The position numbers and the translations under genes were made by a program. This document shows, one piece after another, positions 1 to 7,562 of a DNA stretch of 41,605 nucleotides. Origin of the DNA: Bacteriovorax stolpii (lineage in GTDB: Bacteria; Bdellovibrionota; UBA1018); the NCBI GenBank assembly GCA_945860415.1, contig CAMAQA010000020.1:1-41605 (forward strand), read 5' to 3'. The number at the start of each line of letters is the position of its first letter. The first letter of the stretch is position 1. The notes beneath the pieces were generated by a model that was not told the origin of the DNA, ran no database searches, and was given only the letters and a program-made list of their open reading frames with translations.

Positions 1-848
1 ACACGTTCGGCACCAATTCGCCGCACGGCCTCGCCGATGATTTCGGCGGGCTGCCATGAAGTATCCACGACGAGGTTCGAGTAGAGCTCGCACATCTCGA
101 GTGCCTTCATCGGCTCATGAAAGTTCATGTGCGCCAGCACGAAGGTGACATCTCGATACGCCTCGAACCACGGGGCAAAGCTCTCGACTTTTCCCCAGCT
201 CGGATCCTTGTAGAACAGACGATTCTGGATGCAGCCCGTGTGCAGGATGACCGGAATTCGGCGCTCCTGCGCCACTTCGAGTAGCGCGCGGTAGCGGGCG
301 CTGTCGACTCCTTCGCCATCGGCTGCGGCGTGGATCTTGAGCACCTTGGCGCCCTGGTCGAGGTACTTGCGGAACTTCGCGGCAGGATCGTCTTCGCCCT
401 TCGCGATATTCACCACAGGAATGAGCCGGTCCGGATTCATCGAGCAGGCCTCGAGCACCATTTCGTTGGTGGCAAACGGCGGGTGCGCAATCACGAGTGC
501 CTGGTCAACCCCGGCCTCGTCCATGGCTTCGATCAGGTCATCGGCCGTGGATTCGACCAGCAGGCGTGGCAGCGAGGCAACGCCTCCCACGGAATCGAGC
601 CCGTGGCGAACCGCGCTCGGCAGGTGGCGCATCCAGACCTGGGCGGTGTGCATTTTCTCCGAGACGGGCTGAAGAAACTGGCGGGCCATGCGGCGGCCGA
701 GGCCGAGTCCCATGCGCAGGCTCATTTCACTAAGGTAGGGACGGATCTTGTCTCCGGCCGCCCCTTTCGGAACGAGCTTCGGAATGTGCGGCAGCACTTT
801 TTCGATCGGATTCGGAAAAATATGGGCGTGAAAATCGATGACGGGCAT
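1..848 (-). CDS. Amidohydrolase family 2 (TIM-barrel metal-dependent hydrolase), C-terminus outside window
   Basis: Reading the minus strand from an ATG at 848 gives 282 codons without a stop, so the gene runs off the window edge. The protein opens with MPVIDFHAHIFP, placing the metal-binding HxH at His7 and His9. Further barrel-strand signatures follow: LVIAHPP, VLKIHAA with a lysine, VILHTG and FVLAHMNFHEP, then a stretch ending near NLVVDTSW, where the family's last Asp-bearing strand should soon follow. This order matches the amidohydrolase-2 family (COG2159: ACMSD-like decarboxylases and hydrolases), cytosolic and metal dependent. The substrate cannot be named. No strong ribosome site precedes the ATG (only GAGT), but the HxH so close to the N-terminus supports this start. 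The gene stands alone and divergent from the membrane protein at 1042. Confidence 0.85.
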   Translation of the reverse strand, partial: MPVIDFHAHIFPNPIEKVLPHIPKLVPKGAAGDKIRPYLSEMSLRMGLGLGRRMARQFLQPVSEKMHTAQVWMRHLPSAVRHGLDSVGGVASLPRLLVESTADDLIEAMDEAGVDQALVIAHPPFATNEMVLEACSMNPDRLIPVVNIAKGEDDPAAKFRKYLDQGAKVLKIHAAADGEGVDSARYRALLEVAQERRIPVILHTGCIQNRLFYKDPSWGKVESFAPWFEAYRDVTFVLAHMNFHEPMKALEMCELYSNLVVDTSWQPAEIIGEAVRRIGAER

Positions 849-928
849 GACTCGAATTCTAGCACGGAGAGTGGTGGGCGAAGGTCGCGGATTGCTCGAA
901 AATCGGAGGGTCCTCGACCTCGGGGGGA

Positions 929-1006
929 TTGACGCGGTTGCGAAACCAAAAGGTGGGCCCGACCAATTTTTGACGCATTTGCGAAACCAAAAGGTGGGCC
1001 CGACCA
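929..1006. repeat. Two 37-bp direct repeats, 4 nt apart
   Basis: Copies lie at 929-965 and 970-1006 (period 41). They differ at only two adjacent positions, GG versus AT, after the leading TTGACGC. Each unit begins with a -35-like TTGACGC and ends with GGTGGGCCCGACCA, which contains the palindrome GGGCCC. The pair sits in the 193-nt gap between the divergent amidohydrolase and membrane-protein genes. It could be a duplicated operator or promoter element. No coding role is apparent. Confidence 0.85.
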
Positions 1007-1041
1007 TTGTGCGGCCCGGTGAGTTATGCGACAACCGAGGC

Positions 1042-1548
1042 ATGGAAAAAGACTCGGATATGGTTGCCATTTGGCTCAAGAAAGACCCCAAGCGCTGGTT
1101 TGCAGGAGCCCTTGCCGGCGCGTTCGCCGGCCTGATGGCCCTCATCTTCGCTTCCGTGCTGGCTACTCTGGCCGGTTATGAAATCTGGTTCGCCGCCAAG
1201 ATCCTCGCCCTGCCGTTCCTCGGCGGCACCGCCACGGAGCTTGGCCTTTCGGGAGCCGGCTTCAAGGCCTTCCTCATTGGCTTCATCGCTTTTGAACTCC
1301 TGACCGCCTTTTGGGGAATGATCTACGCCCACTTCACCGGCACGAACTCGCTCGGTGCGCTGCTCGGCATGGGACTGACCTGGGGCGCCTTCAGCTGGAT
1401 CTTCCTCAACAACCTGTTCAGCCCGTCCTTTCTCGACATCCGCGCGCTCAAGATTCCGAACAGCGCCGCGTTTTTCGTGTGGATGGTCTACGGTGTTGCC
1501 CTGACCTCGGTGGCCTATTTCGACAAGGCCGTTCGCGCGAACAAGTAG
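1042..1548 (+). CDS. Hypothetical multi-pass inner-membrane protein
   Basis: A 168-residue protein with about four hydrophobic segments (roughly residues 20-45, 75-100, 105-130 and 140-160) separated by short polar loops, and a basic N-terminus (LKKDPKRW) that suggests a cytoplasmic start. I do not recognise the family. The overall pattern, with many Gly/Ala/Phe in the helices and no long soluble domain, resembles small conserved YagU-like or DUF1440-like membrane proteins, but no decisive motif is visible. The ATG at 1042 follows CCGAGG with very short spacing. An in-frame ATG at 1060 and a GTG at 1009 are alternatives, so the start is uncertain. The gene is preceded by the 37-bp tandem repeat and followed 30 nt later by the receiver protein on the same strand. 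Confidence 0.7.
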   Translation: MEKDSDMVAIWLKKDPKRWFAGALAGAFAGLMALIFASVLATLAGYEIWFAAKILALPFLGGTATELGLSGAGFKAFLIGFIAFELLTAFWGMIYAHFTGTNSLGALLGMGLTWGAFSWIFLNNLFSPSFLDIRALKIPNSAAFFVWMVYGVALTSVAYFDKAVRANK

Positions 1549-1578
1549 GTTTTTGACAAAAACTTCAAATTTGCGTGA

Positions 1579-1971
1579 TTGTCCGGAATACCGGTCAGCG
1601 TTACAAGCCGCCTCGCTGTGCGGATACTGGTGCTTGAAGATCATGCAGGAATTCGGTCTGCCCTCGAGCTGATGCTCGACTGGGAGGGCCATGCGGTAGT
1701 GGGTTTTGAGCGAGGCGATCTGGCTCTCGATTTTCTGCGAACGCAGACAGTCGATTTCGTGTTGATGGACTGGAATACGCCTGGAATACGCGGAGTTCAG
1801 TTCCTCGAGGGGCTGGAGGAGGTCTGCCTGCCGCTTTTCCGTCCCCGCGTGGGCGTGCTTTCGGGCGATCCCGAAGGAAGGATCGCAGTCCGGGACTACG
1901 GGGCCGAATTCTTCTTCATGAAGCCGTTCACGCCGATCGACGTGGTCGAGAATCTCAAGCTGAGCGCCTAA
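1579..1971 (+). CDS. Stand-alone response-regulator receiver protein
   Basis: A single receiver (CheY-like) domain of about 115 residues with no output domain. The hallmark residues are present: acidic pair Glu20-Asp21 (RILVLEDH), phospho-acceptor Asp64 (VLMDWNTPG), the Ser/Thr switch at Ser95 (VGVLSGD) and Lys115 (FFMKPFTP). It should be phosphorylated by a histidine kinase encoded elsewhere and act by protein-protein contact. The start is uncertain: TTG at 1579 gives 130 residues, while a GTG at 1618 would begin right at the first beta strand (VRILVLEDH). Neither has a clear ribosome site. A TTGACA at 1553-1558 could be part of its promoter. It converges with rfaE2, whose stop lies 8 nt away. 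Confidence 0.8.
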   Translation: MSGIPVSVTSRLAVRILVLEDHAGIRSALELMLDWEGHAVVGFERGDLALDFLRTQTVDFVLMDWNTPGIRGVQFLEGLEEVCLPLFRPRVGVLSGDPEGRIAVRDYGAEFFFMKPFTPIDVVENLKLSA

Positions 1972-1979
1972 GGCGCGCC

Positions 1980-2468
1980 TCACAGGCTCTGGATTTTTTT
2001 CAGGATGCCGGTCGTGCTCTTTCCATGGACGAACTTCAGGCTCTTGACCTTGCCTCCCCACGAGAGCACTTCCTTGCTGCCCACGATCTGCTCGGGCTTC
2101 CAGTCTCCACCCTTCACCAGCACGCGGATCCGAGAGCCGAGGAGTTGGATGAGCTCCAGTGGGGTGTCTTCCTCGAACGAGGTGACGAAGTCCACGCACT
2201 GAAGTCCTGCCATCACGCGCATGCGGTCGACCAGCGTATTGACCGGGCGATCAGTTCCTTTAAGGCGCTTGACGGAGGCATCGGAGTTCAGTGCGACCAC
2301 GAGATGTCGTCCCTGGCGGCGCGCCTCTTCAAGGTACTCGACATGGCCAGGGTGCAGGATATCGAAGCAGCCATTGGTGAACACCACGGCTGACTTGCCG
2401 GCGAGCGCGCGCCGGAGTGCGGCCGGAGACTTGATCTTGGTCGCGGTGCGAAGGCTGGATCCGGCCAT
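1980..2468 (-). CDS. rfaE2: D-glycero-beta-D-manno-heptose 1-phosphate adenylyltransferase
   Basis: A 162-residue cytosolic nucleotidyltransferase that joins ATP to heptose-1-phosphate to form ADP-heptose, the precursor of the LPS inner core. The cytidylyltransferase-fold signature [12 protein letters not shown] occupies residues 31-42, with the catalytic HxGH at 39-42. The later [13 protein letters not shown], a DRPVN segment, LVKGGDW and the C-terminal STTGILKKI are typical of the RfaE domain II. The kinase half of bifunctional HldE is absent, so this is the split form (RfaE2/HldC). Its ATG shares one base with the stop codon of the RDD gene (TAATG), implying translational coupling as the last gene of a four-gene minus-strand operon. 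Confidence 0.93.
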   Translation of the reverse strand: MAGSSLRTATKIKSPAALRRALAGKSAVVFTNGCFDILHPGHVEYLEEARRQGRHLVVALNSDASVKRLKGTDRPVNTLVDRMRVMAGLQCVDFVTSFEEDTPLELIQLLGSRIRVLVKGGDWKPEQIVGSKEVLSWGGKVKSLKFVHGKSTTGILKKIQSL

Positions 2469-3274
2469 TAGAGCTGGGTGATCCGAGTGGGCTGAAGATT
2501 GATCGCCACGTCATGCCAGCAGCGCTTGTCGCGGTCGAAAAGCGCCCAGAGGATGCCTGCTCCCGCGAAGCCGATGCTCGGCAGGAAGAAGAACGACCGC
2601 AGGAAAATCTCGGTGGCTGTGCCTCGGAGTTTGAGCCCCATCACGCGCTTGCCGATGGTCGTCTTGAACAGGATTTCCTGCGCGGTCATGAGAGCCCAGC
2701 TGAACGCCACGAGAAAGAACAGGGTCATGCCCGCAAGGTTACCTTCGAGCAGGAACCAGGGCTCGAGGTCTGCGAATGCTAGCGCCACCGTCACCACGGT
2801 GGCCGTGACCAGGACATTGAACGTGACATCCAGAAGGAAGGCAAAGCTCCGGGCCAACGGGTAGGTCCAGCCGAAGTTCTTTTCGATGTTCGGGGCGGCC
2901 TCGAGTGCAGGCGCCTGCTGAGCCGTGTGCTGAATGGGCTGCTGAATCGTCAGCTGGTTCGGCTGGTGGCGAAGAAACGCGTCCGGGCGCGGCAGCGTGG
3001 GGCCGGGCACTCGAATCGACGGCGGAATCATCACAGGACTTCGCGGCATCGGCATCGGTTGCGCCAGCGGCCTCGAAATTACCGGGCGAGCCGGGCCCGC
3101 AGCAATCGCACCGGTTCCCGTCGTCGGGGTCGACGGGGCCTGATTCGTTCGCGTCGGGACGGCAGGAGCGTAGGGCAGGCCATCCGAGAACGGATGAAAC
3201 CCCACTCCCTGATGGAGCGGACGGAACTGCAGCGGTGTCGACTGGTTCGATCCAGGAGCGCGAGGTTCGGTCAT
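2468..3274 (-). CDS. RDD-family membrane protein with proline-rich N-terminal tail
   Basis: A 268-residue protein in two parts. Residues 1 to about 130 are low-complexity, rich in Pro, Gln and Ala, and probably disordered in the cytoplasm. The rest is an RDD domain: the Arg of [10 protein letters not shown], two membrane segments (around residues 150-170 and 180-200), the conserved [12 protein letters not shown] stretch, a third membrane segment near [16 protein letters not shown], and the end [14 protein letters not shown], which carries the family's D-x-x-K-R-x-x-H-D pattern. RDD proteins are poorly understood; some are linked to ion transport. The long proline-rich tail is unusual. The gene lies between rsmE (27 nt upstream) and rfaE2 (one-base overlap) in one operon. 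No good ribosome site precedes the ATG. Confidence 0.85.
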   Translation of the reverse strand: MTEPRAPGSNQSTPLQFRPLHQGVGFHPFSDGLPYAPAVPTRTNQAPSTPTTGTGAIAAGPARPVISRPLAQPMPMPRSPVMIPPSIRVPGPTLPRPDAFLRHQPNQLTIQQPIQHTAQQAPALEAAPNIEKNFGWTYPLARSFAFLLDVTFNVLVTATVVTVALAFADLEPWFLLEGNLAGMTLFFLVAFSWALMTAQEILFKTTIGKRVMGLKLRGTATEIFLRSFFFLPSIGFAGAGILWALFDRDKRCWHDVAINLQPTRITQL

Positions 3275-3301
3275 AGCTTGGTTGTCGCCGCGGCCAAGCG
3301 G

Positions 3302-4105
3302 CTAGTCAATTGCCAAACGCGTCGAGAGTGCGCAGCTCATCGTGAAAACCGCCGCCGTTTCGGCTCGTAGCACGAGTGGTCCGAGGTCGGCCGCGCGCAG
3401 ACGCATCGCGCGCGCTTCGATTCGGAAAAGATCAATCTCGTGCGTGCTCCATCCCCCTTCTGGACCAATGAGCACGTGCTTGTCCTGATCTCCTCGAAAA
3501 AATCCGCCCGAAAGCGCCTCTGCGGCAACGGGCCAGTCTTCGCGAGCCTTGGGCTCGATGGCCACCGTACGCACGGCTCCCGTCGGGAGAGGCCTTCTCA
3601 GCAGCTCTTCCACGGAAAGCGGCGCTTCGACAAGCAATCGGTTCAGCCGCTCGCATTGCTTCAGGGCCTGATCCGCAATCCGCTGCCAGCGTTCGACAAA
3701 GTGCTCACTGCCCTTCTTGTCGACTTGGACCACGGCGTGATCCGAAAGCACTGGAACCACGCGGCGGGCGCCCAGCTCGACGGCCTTTTCAATCACCCAG
3801 CTCATGGCATCACCCTTGATGACGGATACCTCGAGCACGAGCGAGCCCTGCTCGTCTGCCGGCGAGCGTGATTCGGTGGGAGTCTTTTCCGACGTCCGGA
3901 TGAAGGGCTTCTTGTCCACGATCGTGTACTGCCCTGGAATCGCGCGACCGCGGCCATCGAGCGCAATCACCGGAGAGCCGTCCGACAGGCGGAGCACCTG
4001 CTTCAGGTGGGCTGCTTCTTCGGCATCGACCGCCACGGGCCGTTGCGGCGTGGGTAGCTCGCGGCACAAGACTCGGGGAATACGGAGCGATCTTTTGGAT
4101 TGCAT
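3302..4105 (-). CDS. rsmE: 16S rRNA (uracil(1498)-N3)-methyltransferase
   Basis: RsmE of the SPOUT superfamily methylates N3 of U1498 in 16S rRNA using S-adenosylmethionine. It has 267 residues, slightly longer than usual because of a polar insert around residues 65-85. Visible signatures are IPRVLCRE at the N-terminal PUA-like domain, VIKGDAMSWVIEKAVELGARRVVPVLSDHAVV, RIADQALKQCERLNR, and the knotted SAM site VLIGPEGGWSTHEID followed by ADLGPLVLRAETA. The start is supported by AAGGAG overlapping the stop codon of the upstream peptide-binding protein gene (4109), so the two are co-translated. Confidence 0.93.
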   Translation of the reverse strand: MQSKRSLRIPRVLCRELPTPQRPVAVDAEEAAHLKQVLRLSDGSPVIALDGRGRAIPGQYTIVDKKPFIRTSEKTPTESRSPADEQGSLVLEVSVIKGDAMSWVIEKAVELGARRVVPVLSDHAVVQVDKKGSEHFVERWQRIADQALKQCERLNRLLVEAPLSVEELLRRPLPTGAVRTVAIEPKAREDWPVAAEALSGGFFRGDQDKHVLIGPEGGWSTHEIDLFRIEARAMRLRAADLGPLVLRAETAAVFTMSCALSTRLAID

Positions 4106-4108
4106 GGG

Positions 4109-5638
4109 CTACTCCTTGCGAATGTCCATCAGGGGACGAAGTGCGCCGCTCAACGAAATCTGCGAGGGTTCGATTCCGGTCAGGCCCTTTCGCAGTAGCA
4201 CGGCGTTTTTCCAGAACCACAGCGGAAAATACGGAAGATCTTGGGCCATCTTGAGCTGAACTTTCTTCCAGTCTCCTCGATCCAGCAGATGATCCATCAC
4301 AGGATCGGAGTACCCGGCGCGATTCGTGGCCGAGGCGCTGCGGAGCGTGCGCTCGAGGATGGACGGGTCGGCCACTCCCACCCAGCGTCCGAGAGCCACC
4401 TCATACGAGCCCTTGCGAATGGCCGCCATGAAGACGGCGGGCTCGACGACTTCGAGCCGAACGTCGATGCCGATTTTTCGGAAGGCTTCCTGGAGCACTC
4501 GCGCGGGTTCGTGTCCTTCTCGAACCGGAGTCGTCTTGAAAACGAGAGCGAACCTCGGACCCTTGCTCCGTCGCGGAAATCCCGCAGCATCGAGCAGGCG
4601 TTCGGCCTCTTCCGGATTTTCACGTGCCACGGGCGGGGTGGCGCCCTCTTCGAGCAGCGGCGACAGAAAGCTTGCCGCCGGCTCGACCATGTTGGTGAAC
4701 TTGCCCTGCACGAGCTCGCGAACCGGAACGGCCAGCGAGAGTGCCCGCCGGACGGCCGCGTTTCGGAGCACGGAATGACGGACATTGAAGGACAGGTAGC
4801 TGACGTTGACTCCGGAGGCCTCGATCAGTTGCAGGCGGTCGGAGTACTGCGAGGCCAGCCATCGAAAGCGAATCGGAGAAAAGGAGTTTTGCGCGATGTC
4901 GGCATCGCCTCTCATCATTCGGATCACGCGCGTGTTCTCGTCGCGCACAAAGATCAGTCGGGCATGGGGCTGGAAGCTGCCGTTCTCCAGGCGTCGTTCA
5001 ATCACGAGCTCCTGCTCGGGGGGCCGTCCGCCGAGGAGCTCCGCTCGAAACTCTCCTGCACCAATCAGGGCCTTGCCACTCACTGGATCTTCGCAGGGTT
5101 TTCGGCCCACCTGGCGAAAGTATCGAAGCAGGGTGACGTTCCTCGAGAAGTACGGGTCGGGCTTTTCGAGTTCAAAGACGAGCGAATGGCTGTCGATTCG
5201 AAGCACCTTCCAGGGAGCGAGGGCCTGGGTGACGAGGGCCAGGGGCTTTTGATCTCGGTAATTGCGGTAGCACTCGAGCAGTTCTGCCGGACCGATCGGG
5301 GCCTGTGCATGGTCGCGGAGACCGGATCGAATCCGAAAGCGCCAGATTCGCGAGGTCGAGTCCGAGCGAATATCATCGGCCAGATCACTCTCGACACGCA
5401 GGCGAGAGTCCTGGCGGGTGAGTGCCGGAAACAGCAGTGCGGCGATTCGTTGGCCCGTGGCATCCTGGGTCATCCGAGGATTCAGGGTCTGCGGCGGAGC
5501 GTCCATCAGGATTCGGAGTGGGGAGTGGACTCGCGCGTGTTCCTGTGTCGACGCGAGAGCGGCCAGGCACAAAAGGAGTGGAGTCAAAAAAACAGCGGCT
5601 TGTCGAAGCCGCGCGTGACGCCTACGATCTGGGGTCAT
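4109..5638 (-). CDS. Periplasmic solute-binding protein, family 5 (oligopeptide/dipeptide type)
   Basis: A 509-residue protein starting at ATG 5638, chosen because AGGAGA lies 6 nt upstream. A basic N-terminus (TPDRRRHARLRQ) and hydrophobic core (AAVFLTPLLLCLAALA) form a Sec signal. The mature part shows SBP_5 features: LRILMDAPPQTLNPRM, LLFPALTRQDS, a SRIWRFRIRSGLRDH strand, VNVSYLSFNVR followed by VLRNAAVRRALSLAV, and a C-terminal PYFPLWFWKNAVLLRKG. Such proteins deliver peptides, nickel or other solutes to ABC permeases, but no permease or ATPase gene is nearby, so the partner and ligand are unknown. It heads the operon with rsmE, the RDD gene and rfaE2. Its start codon overlaps that of the divergent transglycosylase gene within one CATG. 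Confidence 0.85.
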   Translation of the reverse strand: MTPDRRRHARLRQAAVFLTPLLLCLAALASTQEHARVHSPLRILMDAPPQTLNPRMTQDATGQRIAALLFPALTRQDSRLRVESDLADDIRSDSTSRIWRFRIRSGLRDHAQAPIGPAELLECYRNYRDQKPLALVTQALAPWKVLRIDSHSLVFELEKPDPYFSRNVTLLRYFRQVGRKPCEDPVSGKALIGAGEFRAELLGGRPPEQELVIERRLENGSFQPHARLIFVRDENTRVIRMMRGDADIAQNSFSPIRFRWLASQYSDRLQLIEASGVNVSYLSFNVRHSVLRNAAVRRALSLAVPVRELVQGKFTNMVEPAASFLSPLLEEGATPPVARENPEEAERLLDAAGFPRRSKGPRFALVFKTTPVREGHEPARVLQEAFRKIGIDVRLEVVEPAVFMAAIRKGSYEVALGRWVGVADPSILERTLRSASATNRAGYSDPVMDHLLDRGDWKKVQLKMAQDLPYFPLWFWKNAVLLRKGLTGIEPSQISLSGALRPLMDIRKE

Positions 5639-6905
5639 GCGTTCTCCTGCCCGCGCACTGTTTTTTTCCGTAGCACTCGCACTCTGTACTTCCGCTGCAG
5701 GGGCAAACCCTGCGCCGACGCCCGAAGTCTCGCCCAGTCCTGAATCGAGGCATCCCGAATTTTTGGTCACGCCGGAGTTTCGGCGGCAGGTGGAGTTTTG
5801 GAAGCGCATCTATGGTGAGTATGGCACCAATCAATCGCTGATTCACGATGCTCGTCAGATCGATGTGATTTACGAAGTCGTGGGCTTCGAACCGGGTGAA
5901 TCGAATCGGGCCTATTTTCGTCGGGTGCGGACGCTCAAGGACAAGTGGCGCAAGGTGCTCCTCTCGGTCCATCGAAAGAACCAGGCCCTTGTCTCCGGAG
6001 AGCTGACCCCGGATCTGCCTTCGCTCACCGAGGATGAGCGCCACGTGGTTCGCCTGTTCGATCAGGTGAATGAGCCCAACAAGTACCTCAATGCCAGCCA
6101 TCGCCGGAGGCTGAGATCGCAGCTCGGCCAAAAAAACCGATTTTTGGAAGGGGTCGTGGCCTCGGGCCGGTACCTGCCGGCGATGGAAAGGATCTTTGCT
6201 GCCGCGGGGCTTCCGCGAGAACTGACTCGTCTGCCCTTCGTCGAGAGCAGCTTCAACCTCAAGGCTCGCTCCAAGGTGGGCGCGAGCGGCATCTGGCAGT
6301 TCATGCGCTCGACCGGACGCCTGTACCTGAAAATCCGGCCGGACTTGGATGAGCGCAATGACCCGATTCGAGCGACCGAGGCCGCAGCCAGGCTCTTGAA
6401 AACCAACTTTGAGGCATTAGGCAACTGGCCCCTGGCGGTAACGGCCTACAATCACGGCCGGATGGGACTCATGCGCGCCACTCGACAGGTGGGTTCGAAC
6501 CGCCTGGAGGAGTTGATTGTCGGCTACCGAGCGCGCACCTTCGGCTTTGCCAGCCAGAACTTCTTCACCTGCCTGGTGGCGGCGATCGAGGTGGAACGCG
6601 AGGCCGAACGCTACTTCGGCCCGGTCACCCGGGATGCTCCCCTGCAGTTCTTCGAGGTTGAGTTGACACGTCCGATCCGGACCCGTGATCTCGTCTGGTA
6701 CTTTGAGTGGGACTCTCCCACGTTGGCTCAAATCCGCGAACTGAACCCTGCTCTCTCTCATGGCCATTGGAAGAGCCATCAGCGGTTGCCGAAGGGCTAC
6801 GTTCTTCGGCTTCCCCTGAAGCCTGAGACCCCGGCCGAGGAACAGACTCGTGTATTTCTCACGGGATACGAGAAGATGGACAAGGCCCTCACCTCGCGAC
6901 AGTGA
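5637..6905 (+). CDS. Membrane-bound/periplasmic lytic murein transglycosylase, MltD-like
   Basis: A 422-residue exported enzyme that cleaves the MurNAc-GlcNAc bond of peptidoglycan to give 1,6-anhydro ends. The N-terminus (RSPARALFFSVALALCTSAAGA) is a signal peptide, ending before NPAPTPEVSP. The SLT domain spans about residues 175-310: LPFVESSFN with catalytic Glu203, then GASGIWQFM, RNDPIRATEAAARLL and LAVTAYNHG, which are family-1 landmarks. A degenerate LysM-like segment follows at about 335-395 (LVWYFEWDSPTLAQIRELNPAL then LPKGYVLRLP). The start ATG sits in a CATG shared with the divergent solute-binding gene. A GGGG stretch just upstream may act as a weak ribosome site. The gene is followed by udk and rnj on the same strand. 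Confidence 0.9.
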   Translation: MRSPARALFFSVALALCTSAAGANPAPTPEVSPSPESRHPEFLVTPEFRRQVEFWKRIYGEYGTNQSLIHDARQIDVIYEVVGFEPGESNRAYFRRVRTLKDKWRKVLLSVHRKNQALVSGELTPDLPSLTEDERHVVRLFDQVNEPNKYLNASHRRRLRSQLGQKNRFLEGVVASGRYLPAMERIFAAAGLPRELTRLPFVESSFNLKARSKVGASGIWQFMRSTGRLYLKIRPDLDERNDPIRATEAAARLLKTNFEALGNWPLAVTAYNHGRMGLMRATRQVGSNRLEELIVGYRARTFGFASQNFFTCLVAAIEVEREAERYFGPVTRDAPLQFFEVELTRPIRTRDLVWYFEWDSPTLAQIRELNPALSHGHWKSHQRLPKGYVLRLPLKPETPAEEQTRVFLTGYEKMDKALTSRQ

Positions 6906-6947
6906 TCGTGACGACCTGCGAAAAGTGTGTTACCAGCCCCTCCCAGC

Positions 6948-7562
6948 ATGTTCTTAGTTGGGATCGCCGGCGGCTCCGGATCAGGTAAAACCACGTTTGC
7001 GCAGAAAATCATTCAGCGAGTTGCCGACCCGTCGGTTGCCCTGCTGCACCAGGATTCCTACTACCTGCCGACCCCTCCGCAGGACCTGGCCATGACGGGT
7101 GGGGGTTTCAACTTCGACCACCCCGAAGCGTTCGACTGGCCCCTGCTTCGCTCGCACTTTGAGCAGCTCAAGGCCGAGGGCCGGGTCAATGTACCCGTCT
7201 ATGACTACCGTACCAACCAGAGGACCGCCGAAGTCGAGCCTGTCGGGCCCTGCAAGGTCATCATCCTTGAGGGAATTTTCACGTTGTGGGACGCCGCACT
7301 TCGCGAGCTTTTTGACCTGAAAGTCTTCCTGGACGTCGAAGCCGACATTCGTTTCATCCGCCGCCTGCACCGCGACGTTCGCGAGCGCGGACGAAGCCTC
7401 GATGGCATAATCCGGCAGTATTACGATACAGTTCGGCCCATGCACCATGAGTTCCTCGAACCGACCCGCCAGTATGCCGACCTCACCGTGGGCGAAGAGA
7501 CGGACATTGCCGCTGAAGTGATCGCGGCGCGCATTCGACACGCGCTCGGAACCACGCGATGA
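6948..7562 (+). CDS. udk: Uridine kinase
   Basis: A 204-residue cytosolic kinase that phosphorylates uridine or cytidine in pyrimidine salvage. The P-loop GGSGSGKTT (residues 8-16) follows directly on MFLVGIA, as in other uridine kinases. HQDSYY, NFDHPEAFDW, VPVYDYRTNQR and VIILEGIF are further family signatures, and the lid arginines lie in RLHRDVRERGRSLDGIIRQY. I chose ATG 6948 because it places the P-loop at the usual distance. A GTG at 6927 would add seven residues, and neither has a clear ribosome site. The last four bases overlap the start of rnj (ATGA), so the two are probably translationally coupled. Confidence 0.93.
   Translation: MFLVGIAGGSGSGKTTFAQKIIQRVADPSVALLHQDSYYLPTPPQDLAMTGGGFNFDHPEAFDWPLLRSHFEQLKAEGRVNVPVYDYRTNQRTAEVEPVGPCKVIILEGIFTLWDAALRELFDLKVFLDVEADIRFIRRLHRDVRERGRSLDGIIRQYYDTVRPMHHEFLEPTRQYADLTVGEETDIAAEVIAARIRHALGTTR

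Noticed and set aside
1024..2199. 391-codon minus-strand frame opposite the membrane and receiver genes
   Set aside because: Composition is Arg/Glu/Gly/His-rich, typical of an antisense shadow, and it overlaps three recognisable genes.
4241..5743. 500-codon plus-strand open frame opposite the first solute-binding gene
   Set aside because: Antisense shadow in GC-rich DNA: no family signatures, and the minus-strand frame has a signal peptide, ribosome site and SBP_5 features.
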